A stretch of 38,527 nucleotides of DNA from an uncultured Gemmiger sp. (GTDB lineage Bacteria > Bacillota > Clostridia > Oscillospirales > Ruminococcaceae). Where the stretch lies: positions 1 through 38,527 of the forward strand of contig CALXIA010000021.1 in the NCBI GenBank assembly GCA_944388245.1, in the 5' to 3' direction. The notes under the pieces were generated by a model. The model was given only the letters and a program-made list of their open reading frames with translations, was not told the origin of the DNA and made no database searches. The translations under genes and the position numbers were made by a program. Below are positions 16,145-24,292 of the stretch, piece after piece (positions within the stretch are counted from its first letter, which is position 1; every line of letters begins with the position of its first letter).

Positions 16145-16903
16145 TTACATTCCGCCCAGTTCCAGCAGCACCGGGCAGTGGTCGCTGCCCAGCACCTGCG
16201 GCAGGATCTCGGCCTTCTCGATCCGGTCGGCCAGCCGCCGGGAGACGATGAAGTAGTCGATGCGCCACCCCGCGTTGTTCTTGCGGGCGTTGAACCGGTA
16301 GCTCCACCAGCTGTAGGCCCCGGTGGCGTCCGGGTGCAGATGGCGGAAGCTGTCCACAAAGCCGGCCTCCAGCAGCTGGGTCATCTTGGCCCGCTCCTGG
16401 TCCGAGAAGCCCGCGCTGCCCCGGTTGGGGCCGGGGTTTTTCAGGTCGATCTCGTTGTGGGCCACGTTCAGATCCCCGCACAGCACCACCGGTTTGTGCG
16501 CGTCCAGTTCCAGCAGGTAGGCCCGCAGATCGTCCTCCCACTGCATCCGGTAGTCGATCCGGGCCAGCCCCTCCTGGGAGTTGGGGGTGTAGACGTTGAC
16601 CAGGAAGAATTCCGGAAATTCCAGGGTGATGGCCCGGCCCTCGTGGCTGTGGATCTCGGGGCCGATGCCGTACCGCGCCGACAGCGGGGCCACCCGGGTC
16701 CAGCAGGCGGTGCCGGAGTAGCCCTTCTTCTCGGCGCTGCTCAGGTATTCGGTGTAGCCCGCCGGGGCGAAATCCGCCTGGCCGGGCTGCATCTTGGTCT
16801 CCTGCACGCAGAACACGTCCGCGTCCAGGGCGGCAAAGGTCTCGGCAAAGCCCTTGTTCAAACAGGCCCGCAGGCCGTTCACGTTCCAGCTGATCAGTCG
16901 CAT
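16145..16903 (-). CDS. xth: exodeoxyribonuclease III (AP endonuclease)
   Basis: This 252-residue enzyme of the EEP superfamily cleaves DNA at abasic sites and has 3'-5' exonuclease activity in base excision repair. The metal and catalytic motifs are all present: ISWNVNGLRA with Asn7, VQETKMQ with Glu35, the NVYTPNSQ loop, GDLNVAHNEIDL, and the terminal GSDHCPV with catalytic Asp and His. The WWSYRFNARKNNAGWRIDYFIVS segment is typical of the ExoA branch. The ATG at 16903 overlaps the end of the MATE gene by 10 nt, so it depends on the MATE promoter and probably on coupled translation. No clear terminator follows; the popT promoter begins right after it. Confidence 0.96.
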   Translation of the reverse strand: MRLISWNVNGLRACLNKGFAETFAALDADVFCVQETKMQPGQADFAPAGYTEYLSSAEKKGYSGTACWTRVAPLSARYGIGPEIHSHEGRAITLEFPEFFLVNVYTPNSQEGLARIDYRMQWEDDLRAYLLELDAHKPVVLCGDLNVAHNEIDLKNPGPNRGSAGFSDQERAKMTQLLEAGFVDSFRHLHPDATGAYSWWSYRFNARKNNAGWRIDYFIVSRRLADRIEKAEILPQVLGSDHCPVLLELGGM

Positions 16904-18282
16904 ACGGTCTCCTTTTCGGTGTCGTCCTTATAGAAATGTTCCCACCGGCCGCTGGCCCAGCGGCCCACAAAGCAGATGGTGCGGCAGATCCAGTCCACCA
17001 CCATGGCGATCCAGACGCCCACCGCGCCCCAGCCCAGCCGCACGGCCAGCAGATAGCTGAAGCCCAGCCGCCAGATGGCCATGGACAGAATGCTCACCCA
17101 CATGGGGAACTTCACGTCGTTGGCGGCCCGCAGCGCGCAGGGCAGCACGAAGCTGGCGGGCCAGATCAGGATGCCCATGGTCAGATGGATGACCACCAGC
17201 AGCCAGGACAGCTGCCAGGTGGCGTCCGAGATCTCGTACAGCCCCAGCAGCAGCGGCAGCCCCGCCAGCATGGCCAGGCTCACCCCGCCCACGCTCAGGT
17301 AGCTGCCCTTCATCATGCGGCGGGTGTAGTACCGGGCCTGGGGGATGTCCCGGGCGCCGATGCACCGGCCCACCACCGCGATCATGGCCAGCTCGTAGGC
17401 CTGGCCGGGGATGATGGCCAGACCGTCCAGGTTGTTGGCCACCGCGTTGGCGGCGATCTGCACCGTGCCGAACAGCGAGATCATGCTGACCACCACGATC
17501 CGGCCCAGCTGGAACACGCTGTTCTCCATGGCGCTGGGCACCCCGATGCGCAGGATGCTGCCGGCCATATCCCGCCGCAGCCGGACGGTGAAGGCCACCG
17601 GCAGGGGCATATCCGGGCTGCGCAGCAGCCAGATCATCAGCGCGGCGCCCAGGATGTAGCTGACCAGGCTGGGGATGGCCACGCCGGCCACCCCCATGCC
17701 CAGCCCGAACACGCAGACCGCGTTGCCGATCACGTTGAGCACGTTGATGATGACGCTGACCTGCATGGACACCTTGCTGTTGCCCATGCTGCGGAAGAGC
17801 GCCGCCCCCGCGTTGTACAGCGCCAGGAAGGGATAGCTCAGGGCCACGATCCGCAGATAGAGCAGGCCGGCGTCCATCACGTCGTCGGTGATCTGGCCGA
17901 AGAACAGCCGCATCATCGGCCGGGAAAAGACCAGGGCAAACAGCATGATGGCGGCCCCGGCCACAGCGCTGAGCAGCACCAGCTGCCCGGCGGAATCGGA
18001 GGCCTTGTGCCGGGCCTTGGCCCCCAGGAACTGGCTGGTGACCACCGCGCCGCCGGTGGCCAGGGCCGCCAGCAGCTGGAAGATCAGCTTGTTGATCATG
18101 TCCACCAGGCTCACGCCGGAGATAGCGGCCTCCCCGGCCCGGGAGACCATCATGGTGTCGGCCATGCCCACGGCGGCGGCCAGGAACTGTTCGATGATCA
18201 GCGGGACCATCAGGGCCATCAGGGCCTCGCTGGAAAACAGGTACCCCTCGGGCACGGGTTTTCTTGCGGGCAGACGCAGCAT
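16894..18282 (-). CDS. MATE family efflux transporter
   Basis: This 462-residue transporter has twelve hydrophobic segments in two halves. Typical MATE segments include VPLIIEQFLAAAVGMADTMMVSRAGEAAISGVSL at the N-terminus, QFLGAKARHKA after helix 2, and the matching second-half segment FQLGRIVVVSMISLFGTVQIAANAVANN. MATE proteins export cationic or other small molecules using a proton or sodium gradient. The ATG at 18282 (MLRLPARKP) follows AAGGAGG at 11 nt; the longer frame upstream runs through the promoter. It is transcribed from the promoter at 18326-18354 with xth downstream, overlapping by 10 nt. The substrate is unknown. Confidence 0.93.
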   Translation of the reverse strand: MLRLPARKPVPEGYLFSSEALMALMVPLIIEQFLAAAVGMADTMMVSRAGEAAISGVSLVDMINKLIFQLLAALATGGAVVTSQFLGAKARHKASDSAGQLVLLSAVAGAAIMLFALVFSRPMMRLFFGQITDDVMDAGLLYLRIVALSYPFLALYNAGAALFRSMGNSKVSMQVSVIINVLNVIGNAVCVFGLGMGVAGVAIPSLVSYILGAALMIWLLRSPDMPLPVAFTVRLRRDMAGSILRIGVPSAMENSVFQLGRIVVVSMISLFGTVQIAANAVANNLDGLAIIPGQAYELAMIAVVGRCIGARDIPQARYYTRRMMKGSYLSVGGVSLAMLAGLPLLLGLYEISDATWQLSWLLVVIHLTMGILIWPASFVLPCALRAANDVKFPMWVSILSMAIWRLGFSYLLAVRLGWGAVGVWIAMVVDWICRTICFVGRWASGRWEHFYKDDTEKETVCD

Positions 18283-18325
18283 AACGCGGGCCGCCTCCTT
18301 TTTTACACAGGTTTTACAATCCTTT

Positions 18326-18354
18326 ATGATAGACCAACCCCGCGGGAAATGCAA
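18326..18354 (-). promoter_or_regulatory. MATE/xth operon promoter
   Basis: On the minus strand TTGCAT (18354-18349) and TATCAT (18331-18326) are separated by 17 bp. Confidence 0.7.
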
Positions 18355-18384
18355 GGCCGTTTTTCTGCTTTGTTCGCGGCAGGC

Positions 18385-18421
18385 GGAAGGGCGCGCCCGC
18401 AAACGCAGGGCGCGCCCTTCC
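18385..18421. terminator. strong hairpin after the HlyD-FtsX chimera
   Basis: A perfect 14-bp stem (18385-18398 with 18408-18421, 9-nt loop) lies 70 nt after the chimera stop. There is no good U-tract, so it may be a terminator or a processing structure. Confidence 0.5.
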
Positions 18422-18494
18422 AAGAAGAAAAAGAAGAAAAGGAGCCGATACCGCGCGCCGGCGCAACACCGCCGCGCGGACCGATTCGGGGATA

Positions 18495-18878
18495 TCATTC
18501 GTAGCGCAGCGCCTCGATGGGGTCCATGCGGGCGGCCTTGCCCGCCGGGTAGTACCCGAAAAAGACCCCGATCGCCATCGAGAAGCCCACCGCCAGCAGC
18601 ACCTGCTGCACGGTGTATTTCAACTCGGTGGTCACGGTGGACACGTCGGCGCTCTCCACCGTGCCGGTGGCGCTGACCACGTCGTCCAGGCTGCCCCGGC
18701 TCAAGGTCACGGTGCGCACATACTCCACCGTCTGCCCCGGGGCGGCGCTGCGGGCGCGGGCCTTCCAGGCAAAGGCCCCCGCGGCCAGCACCAGCACCAC
18801 CGCCAGCGCGATCCCGATTTTTTTGTGACGGCCCGCCCAGTGCCCCAGGCGGCCCAGGCCGGTTTTTACGGTCTGCAT
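18495..18878 (-). pseudogene. in-frame deletion chimera: HlyD/MacA-type N-terminus joined to MacB/FtsX-type C-terminus
   Basis: The 127-residue ORF starts at the ATG at 18878 with GAGGGGG 7 nt upstream. Residues 1 to about 92 are the start of a membrane-fusion protein: basic region, one membrane helix (about 20-40), then [20 protein letters not shown] and [11 protein letters not shown], the usual first strands of HlyD/MacA adaptors. From about residue 93 the sequence becomes [20 protein letters not shown] and [10 protein letters not shown], the canonical last helix and end of MacB/FtsX-type ABC permeases. Normal operons run adaptor, ATPase, permease on one strand, so this is what an internal deletion of roughly 3 kb would leave. 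The missing parts include the whole ATPase, so no transport function is expected. Confidence 0.82.
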
Positions 18879-18934
18879 GATCAAACCCCCTCGTCTTCCC
18901 TCATTTTCGCGGTTGTAACGCGTTCGACCCTGTT

Positions 18935-18940
18935 ACTATA
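18935..18940 (-). promoter_or_regulatory. possible -10 of the chimera gene
   Basis: TATAGT on the minus strand (18940-18935), about 57 bp before the start. No acceptable -35 was found. Confidence 0.35.
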
Positions 18941-19017
18941 CGCCGCGTTTGTGAAATCCGGCGGGGAGAGATGTGAGGTTTTTGTGCAAACCGCGGTTTT
19001 CTCCCCACCGCCGCCGG

Positions 19018-19046
19018 TTGCGGCCGGCGCAAAAGAATGGTACTAT
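19018..19046 (+). promoter_or_regulatory. promoter of the ABC/zinc-ribbon operon
   Basis: TTGCGG (19018-19023) and TACTAT (19041-19046) are separated by 17 bp. Transcription would start near 19053, which rules out the ATG at 19037 as start of the ATPase. Confidence 0.7.
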
Positions 19047-19078
19047 TACTGTGTAATACAAAAACGGGGGTGTGTACG

Positions 19079-19702
19079 GTGCTGCAGGCGGTGGAACTGA
19101 CAAAGCGGTACGGCCGGCGCACCGTGCTGGACCGGGTGAGTTTTGCCCTGCCGCCCGGGGAGTGCCTGGGGCTGTGCGGGCCCAACGGCTCGGGCAAGAG
19201 CACCCTGCTGCGGCTGCTGGCCCAGACCGAGCGGCCGGACAGCGGGCGGGTGCTCTGGCAGGGCCGGGATCTGCGGGGGGACCGGGCGCTTTTGCGCCGC
19301 GCCCTGGGCTACGCCCCCCAGCGGGACGCGCTGCCCGCCGACGCCACGGTGGACCAGGTGCTGCGGCTGTGGCGGGGGCTGTGCGGGCTGCGCGGGCCGA
19401 TGGACGAGGAGCTGCGCCGGCTGCTGGCGCTGGACGAGCTGCGGGGGATGCGCTGCGGGGCTTTGAGCGGCGGGATGAGCCGCCGGGTGAGCCTGGCGAT
19501 GGCCCTGTGCGCCCGGCCCGCCTGCCTGCTGCTGGACGAGAGTTTCGCCCCGCTGGACGCGCACACCCGCGCCCGGCTGACCGGCTGGCTGCAAGCCTAT
19601 CTGGCCGGGGGCGGCTGCCTGGTGCTGTGCAGCCACGACGAGGCGGATCTGGCCGGGCTGTGCGGCGCGCGGCTGCGGCTGGAAGCCGGCCGCCCGGTAT
19701 AG
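19079..19702 (+). CDS. ABC transporter ATP-binding protein (ABC-2 type exporter)
   Basis: This short 207-residue ATPase has Walker A GPNGSGKS (34-41), Q-loop near Gln81, signature LSGGM (129-133), Walker B LLLDE (150-154) and the switch His186. The signature has Met in place of Gln, and Walker B is followed by SFAPLD rather than the usual PxxgLD, within the range for ABC-2 exporters. The GTG at 19079 is chosen: it follows GGGGG at 8 nt and lies about 26 nt after the predicted transcription start. It leads a four-gene plus-strand operon with a zinc-ribbon membrane protein and two permeases. It should energise the two permeases downstream as a 2+1+1 exporter (inference). Confidence 0.9.
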   Translation: MLQAVELTKRYGRRTVLDRVSFALPPGECLGLCGPNGSGKSTLLRLLAQTERPDSGRVLWQGRDLRGDRALLRRALGYAPQRDALPADATVDQVLRLWRGLCGLRGPMDEELRRLLALDELRGMRCGALSGGMSRRVSLAMALCARPACLLLDESFAPLDAHTRARLTGWLQAYLAGGGCLVLCSHDEADLAGLCGARLRLEAGRPV

Positions 19703-19763
19703 ACGGACAGGCGCCGCGCGCGCCTTGCCTATAAGATAAAGAAGAAGAAGGAGGCATGATCCT

Positions 19764-21398
19764 ATGATCTGCAAACAATGCGGCGCAGCGATGGCGGAGG
19801 GGCAGCGGTTCTGCACAAAGTGCGGCGCGCCCGTCGCCGCGGCCGACCCCGCCGCGGCGGACACGGTGCCGATGCCCGGCATCCGGGGGGCCGCCCCCGC
19901 ACCGCCGGCCCCGCAGGCCCCGATCCCGCCCGCCGCGCCCGCGCCCTCCCCCAAGCGGCGCACCGGCCTGTGGGCGGGGATCGCGGCGGCGGTGGTGGTG
20001 ATCCTGCTGCTGGCGCTGGGGGTGCCCGCGCTGCTGCGGGCGATGAACCCGGCGGCCTATCTGTTTGACAGCCTGGTGAACACCGGCGCGGCCCTGGCCA
20101 AGGAGCAACAGACCCTGCAAAAGAACCTGGGGCTGGATCTGCCGGTGGAAAAAAGCGCCACCACCCTGCGCTTGCAGCTGGATCAGCTGCCCGTTTCCGG
20201 GCCGGAGGCCCAGCTGCTGCAGGGGCTGGCGCTGACCCTGCGCACCGAGAGCGATCTCAAAGCCCGGCAGATGCAGTACACCTGGAGCCTGGGCATGGGC
20301 GAGATGAGCCTGCTGTCCGCCGACGCCTGGATCGACGACCAGCAGCTGGCGCTCTCCTCGCCGGAGTTGACCGACGGGGCCTGGTACGCCCTGCCTGCCC
20401 AGGGGTTCGGCGCGCAGGTGAACCGGCTGGCCGGGTACGAGGCGATGGACCCGGCGATGAACCTGGATCTTTTTGACGCGGCCCAGAGCGCGGTCCAGAG
20501 CGGCTCGGTCCTGCAAAAGGAGACCACCGACGCTTTGTGGGAGGCCACCCGCGCGCTGCTGGACCAGGTGGAGCTGGAGCGGGAAAACGGGGTGACGGTG
20601 AACGCCCAGGGCCAGGACCGGAAGCTGGACCGGGTGACGGTGTCCGCCACCCGGCAGGCACTGACCGACTGGCTGAACGCCTGCGCCGACGCGCTGCTGG
20701 CCGACCCGTACATGGCCAGCGCCCTCGAGGCCGGCGGCCAGGACCTGGCGGAGTTCCGCCAGGCCCTGAACGACGTCTTTGCCGATCTGCCGGACACGGT
20801 GCAGCTGGTCTTTCTGGTGCAGGATAAGCGGGTGGTGCGCCTTTCCCTGCCGGACGCCAGCGGGGCCGAGATCCAGCTGGAGCTGGGCATGGGCGGGGTG
20901 TTGAGCGACACGCTGGCGCTGCGGGTGCTGGATGCGGGCGGCGGCGAGGCGATGGCCTTTGTGATGAGCGGGGCCCACACCGCCCCGGCCGGCCACCTGA
21001 CCAGCAGCGGCCGGCTGACCTACTACGGCCAGGCCCCGCTGACCTTCATGCTGGACCTGGACGCGGCCCAGACTTCTGACAACCTGACCGCCGAACTGCA
21101 GATGACCGACAGCTGGGGTTCCACCACCGCGCTGCGGGCGCAGGGCGGCTGGGCCTCCGATCCCGGCGCCCAGACCCTGTCGATCGATCTGGCAACGCTG
21201 GAACTGAGCGCGGACGGCACGGCGCTGGGCCTGAGCGGTTCGCTGTCGGTGAGCCCCGACGCGGAACTGGCCGGCCCGGACACGACCCCGGTGCTGCTGA
21301 GCGATATGACCGACGCGCAGGTGAGCGATCTGCTGATGACGCTGGAGACCAACCTGCAATTTGTTCTCTATCAGGCCCTGCTGGGCATGACCCTGTAA
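19764..21398 (+). CDS. zinc-ribbon membrane protein with large extracytoplasmic domain
   Basis: This 544-residue protein begins with a zinc ribbon (Cys3, Cys6, Cys17, Cys20; CKQC and CTKC), followed by an Ala/Pro-rich linker (about 25-62), a basic KRR stop and one membrane helix (about 69-91). A roughly 450-residue outside domain follows, rich in alternating strand-like segments such as LTYYGQAPLTFMLDL and LSIDLATLELSADG. The ATG at 19764 has AAGGAGG at 9 nt; the ATG at 19756 is too close. The topology is N-in/C-out. It sits 61 nt after the ATPase and 7 nt before the first permease, so it belongs to the exporter operon. Proteins with this zinc-ribbon, helix, outside-domain plan are common in Oscillospiraceae and mostly uncharacterised. 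A role as adaptor, sensor or substrate receptor is inference. Confidence 0.75.
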   Translation: MICKQCGAAMAEGQRFCTKCGAPVAAADPAAADTVPMPGIRGAAPAPPAPQAPIPPAAPAPSPKRRTGLWAGIAAAVVVILLLALGVPALLRAMNPAAYLFDSLVNTGAALAKEQQTLQKNLGLDLPVEKSATTLRLQLDQLPVSGPEAQLLQGLALTLRTESDLKARQMQYTWSLGMGEMSLLSADAWIDDQQLALSSPELTDGAWYALPAQGFGAQVNRLAGYEAMDPAMNLDLFDAAQSAVQSGSVLQKETTDALWEATRALLDQVELERENGVTVNAQGQDRKLDRVTVSATRQALTDWLNACADALLADPYMASALEAGGQDLAEFRQALNDVFADLPDTVQLVFLVQDKRVVRLSLPDASGAEIQLELGMGGVLSDTLALRVLDAGGGEAMAFVMSGAHTAPAGHLTSSGRLTYYGQAPLTFMLDLDAAQTSDNLTAELQMTDSWGSTTALRAQGGWASDPGAQTLSIDLATLELSADGTALGLSGSLSVSPDAELAGPDTTPVLLSDMTDAQVSDLLMTLETNLQFVLYQALLGMTL

Positions 21399-21405
21399 AC
21401 AGACG

Positions 21406-22590
21406 ATGCGCGGATTTTGGGCACTGCTGCGCTGGATGATGGAACGGCAGCGCCGCCTGGGGGCGGCGCTGTTTGTGTTGTGCCTGCTGGCCTGGGCGCT
21501 GGCCGCCGGGGCCGGGGCCGCCGCCCGCCAGACTGACGGGGCCCCGGTGCTGACCATCCTGCTCACCGGCAAGAGCGAGGAGGCCCAGGATGAGGCGCGG
21601 CAGCTGGCGGCGGCGCTGGGCCGGATGGGCGAACTGGCCCGCTGGTGCCGGTTTTCCGCCGCCAGGCCGGAGGAGGCCCGCCGGGCCCTGGCCGGCGGCG
21701 AGGCGGCGGGGGCGGTGTGGCTGCCGGAAGGGTTCCTGGCCGGGGTGCTGGCCGGGGAGAATCCGGCCCCGGTGCTGTACACCGCGCCGGGCCTGCCGCT
21801 GGAAGGGGCGCTGACCGCCTGGATGGGCCGCACCGCCGCGGCCCTGCTCACCGACAGCCAGGCGGGCATCTACGCCGCCCTGGCGGTGTATGACCAGACC
21901 GCCGACCCGCCCCTGACCCGGGCGGAAGCGGTGGCCGGGGTGAACCTGGCCTTTGCCCGGGCGGTGCTGGACCGGGGCGGGCTGTTCCGCACCCAGCTGC
22001 TGGCCGCCGCGGCGCTGCCCCCGGCGGAACACTACGCCCTGGGCACCCTGGCCTGCCTGCTGCTGTTGACCGGGCCGCTGTGCTGGCCCTGCCTGGGCGG
22101 CGGCGCGCCCACGGCCCTGTGGCAGCGGGCCCGGGCGGTGGGGCTGCCCGGGGCGGCGCCGGCGCTGGCCGGGCTGGGCTGCGCTTTCGGGCTGTATTTT
22201 GTTCTGTTCTGGCTGCCGCTGGCGGTATACAGCCGCACCCCGCTGGCCTGCCTGGTCCCGGCGGCGCTGGCCGCGCTGGCCGCGTCCGGCTTTGCGGGGC
22301 TGGTCTGCGGCCTGGCCAAGGACCGGGCCCGGGCCGGGGCGCTGGCGCTGGGGCTGGCCGGGGCCATGGCGGTGGCGGCGGGCTGCGCGCTGCCGCCGGT
22401 GCTGCTGCCCGCCGGGCTGTGGGCCGCGGGCCGCTGGACCCTTCCCGCCCTGCTGCGGGCGGTGCTGGCCGCGCCGCTGGGCTATGCCGCGCCGGCAGCC
22501 GAATGGGTCGCGCTGGCCGGCTGGGGGCTGGCGCTCTGGGCCGGGGCGGTGCTGGCCGCCCGGCGCCGAAAGGGGGCGAGGGCATGCTGA
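21406..22590 (+). CDS. ABC-2 type permease subunit 1
   Basis: This 394-residue protein has an N-terminal helix (about 18-40), an outside domain of roughly 160 residues, then a block of five or six helices from about residue 205 to the end. This is the ABC2_membrane_3 layout, with an extracytoplasmic domain between helices 1 and 2. The outside domain holds the periplasmic-fold-like segment VLTILLTGKSEEAQDEARQL. The ATG at 21406 comes 7 nt after the stop of the zinc-ribbon gene with no good ribosome site, so translation is probably coupled. Its end overlaps the next permease by 7 nt. It likely pairs with that permease in one exporter. Codon choice is extremely GC-rich with Ala/Leu/Gly dominance. 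Confidence 0.75.
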   Translation: MRGFWALLRWMMERQRRLGAALFVLCLLAWALAAGAGAAARQTDGAPVLTILLTGKSEEAQDEARQLAAALGRMGELARWCRFSAARPEEARRALAGGEAAGAVWLPEGFLAGVLAGENPAPVLYTAPGLPLEGALTAWMGRTAAALLTDSQAGIYAALAVYDQTADPPLTRAEAVAGVNLAFARAVLDRGGLFRTQLLAAAALPPAEHYALGTLACLLLLTGPLCWPCLGGGAPTALWQRARAVGLPGAAPALAGLGCAFGLYFVLFWLPLAVYSRTPLACLVPAALAALAASGFAGLVCGLAKDRARAGALALGLAGAMAVAAGCALPPVLLPAGLWAAGRWTLPALLRAVLAAPLGYAAPAAEWVALAGWGLALWAGAVLAARRRKGARAC

Positions 22591-23690
22591 CCGGCTATCT
22601 GGTTCCGGAACTGGCCCGGCGGCTGCGCCGCTGGCTGCGGCCCGCCTCGCTGGCCGGGCTGCTGGCGGTGCCGCTGGCGCTCTGGGCGCTGGGGTTTGCC
22701 CCCACCGCGGCGGACAGCGCCCCGGTGGTGGGGCTGTGTCTGCCCGCCGACAGCGAGTTCGGGCAGGCGGTGTGGGCCCGACTGGCGGACGCGCCGGTGG
22801 ACTACCGCCCCTGCACCGAGGCCGAGGCCCGGCGGCAGGTGGCGGCCGGGCTGTGGGACTGCGCCTTTGTGCTGACCGGCACCCCGGACGACCCGCAGTT
22901 TCTCCAGCTGACCCATCCGGGCAGCCTGCTGGCCGACCCGGCCCGGGAACAGCTGGCGGCGGCGGTGCTGGCCCGGCAGGGCGGCGCCGTGGCGGCGGGC
23001 TGGCTGGCGCAGGCGGGGCTGATCCCGGCGGCGGACGAGGCCGCCTGGGCCGAACGGCTGACCGGGCAGCCGAACAACCGCGCCCCTCTGGTGCTGACGG
23101 TGGAGGGGGGCGGCAGCCTGGCGAGCCTGGGGGCCGCGGGCTGGGCCGGGGCGCTGGCCCGGCTGGCGCTGGGGGTGCTGGCGCTGGCCCGGGCGGTGCT
23201 CACCGGCGGGCGGCTGAAGGCGCTGCGGGCCGGCGGCTGGTACCGGCGGGCCCGGCCGCTGGCCGGGGCGGCGGCGCTGGAAGCCCCGCTGCTGGCCGAG
23301 AGCGCGCTGCGCAGCCTGCTGCTCTGTGCATTGGGCGTATGGGCGGCGGCCGGGCTGCCGGGCTTTGGCCCGGCGGGGCGGCAGCTGGCCGGGCTGGCCC
23401 TGCTCGGCGCGGCAGAACCGGCGCTGGCGCTGCTGTGGGCTGCCCTGCCCGCCGCGCCGGACCTGGCGGCGCTGGCGCTGCCCTGGCTGGCGGTGGGCTG
23501 CGTGCTGCTCTGCCCGGCGCTGCTGGACATCACCCGCTTTGCCCCGGCGCTGGAACCGGTGAGCCGGGCGCTGCCCCCCACCTGGTACCTGCTGTGGGCG
23601 GACGGCCGCGCCCCCGCCCTGCTGCCGCTGGGGGTCGCCGCGCTCTGGATCGCCGCGCTGGCGGCGGCCCGGCCGGGCCAAAGAGCCTGA
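22584..23690 (+). CDS. ABC-2 type permease subunit 2
   Basis: This 368-residue protein repeats the plan of its upstream neighbour: a basic N-terminus (ELARRLRRWLRP), helix 1 (about 24-42), an outside domain to about residue 170 starting with PVVGLCLPADSEFGQAVWARL, then about six helices including LGVLALARAVLTGG and TRFAPALEPVSRALPPTWYLLW. The ATG at 22584 follows GGGGGCGAGG closely and lies inside the end of permease 1 (7-nt overlap). The last segment resembles the C-terminal half of ABC-2 permeases, in which a PPTWYLLW-like stretch precedes the last helix. With permease 1 it would form a heterodimeric channel; the cargo is unknown. Confidence 0.75.
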   Translation: MLTGYLVPELARRLRRWLRPASLAGLLAVPLALWALGFAPTAADSAPVVGLCLPADSEFGQAVWARLADAPVDYRPCTEAEARRQVAAGLWDCAFVLTGTPDDPQFLQLTHPGSLLADPAREQLAAAVLARQGGAVAAGWLAQAGLIPAADEAAWAERLTGQPNNRAPLVLTVEGGGSLASLGAAGWAGALARLALGVLALARAVLTGGRLKALRAGGWYRRARPLAGAAALEAPLLAESALRSLLLCALGVWAAAGLPGFGPAGRQLAGLALLGAAEPALALLWAALPAAPDLAALALPWLAVGCVLLCPALLDITRFAPALEPVSRALPPTWYLLWADGRAPALLPLGVAALWIAALAAARPGQRA

Positions 23691-23702
23691 CACAACAAAA
23701 CC

Positions 23703-23740
23703 ACGCCCCCGGCGCGCTGTGCAGCGCGCTGGGGGCGTTT
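23703..23740. terminator. terminator between the exporter operon and fmdE-like gene
   Basis: A 17-bp stem with one G-U pair (23703-23719 with 23722-23738) ends in TTT on the plus strand. It can serve both convergent operons. Confidence 0.7.
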
Positions 23741-23755
23741 CGCGTATAGAGGGGC

Positions 23756-24292
23756 TTACAGCCCGAACCGGGTGTAGGGGTGCCAGCAGTCCAGGCAGAC
23801 CGGCTGGCCGTTCTCCAGCCGCAGCATCGACTCCATGGTCATCTCGCCGCAGACCGAACAGGGCCGGCTTTCCATGAGCCGGGCCTTTTCCGGCAGCGGG
23901 CAGGCGGGCTCCTTCACGTCAAACAATTCGGCGGGGGTGCGGGCCTGGAGCCAGGCGAAGCTCTCCTCCTTGCTCATGCCCGCCGGGCGCGGGCGCAGCA
24001 CCAGCCGCACCCCCTTGCCGTCCGACCGGCGGTAGAAGCCGAAGGCCTGCTTGCCCCGCAGCCGGAAGAGCAGGTTGCCCTTGCCGGCGCTGCAGCCCAG
24101 CACCACCTGGATGGCGTCCACCCCGCAGGCGTCGTTCTCGCTGATGCAGACCAGCTGTTCGTCCTCCGAAAAGCCGCTGTTCAGCAGTTCCCTTGCGTAG
24201 AGCGCTGCCTTGAACCCAATGGTCAGGCCGCCGCAGGCGTGGCCGTGAAAGGCCACGCATTTATCCCAAAGCTGTTGTTCCTGTTCGGTCAT
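23756..24292 (-). CDS. FmdE-like protein with C-terminal zinc ribbon
   Basis: This 178-residue protein carries the FmdE domain (formylmethanofuran dehydrogenase subunit E family). FHGHACGGLTIG provides His16, His18 and Cys20, ENDACGVDAIQVVLGC provides Cys56 and Cys67, and KGNLLFRLRGKQAFGFYRR follows. A separate zinc ribbon ends the protein with Cys145, Cys148, Cys166 and Cys169. In methanogens the family accompanies molybdenum/tungsten formylmethanofuran dehydrogenase; in bacteria its function is unsettled and it often sits beside ABC uptake genes. Here its ATG overlaps the TGA of the fused ATPase (ATGA), making it the last gene of the transport operon. A metal- or cofactor-handling role for the imported compound is inference. 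Confidence 0.88.
   Translation of the reverse strand: MTEQEQQLWDKCVAFHGHACGGLTIGFKAALYARELLNSGFSEDEQLVCISENDACGVDAIQVVLGCSAGKGNLLFRLRGKQAFGFYRRSDGKGVRLVLRPRPAGMSKEESFAWLQARTPAELFDVKEPACPLPEKARLMESRPCSVCGEMTMESMLRLENGQPVCLDCWHPYTRFGL

Noticed and set aside
18421-18445. A/G-rich run near the HlyD-FtsX chimera as a possible repeat or slippage element
   Set aside because: It is a short irregular AAGAAG-type stretch without units repeated elsewhere in a meaningful way, outside any supported gene.
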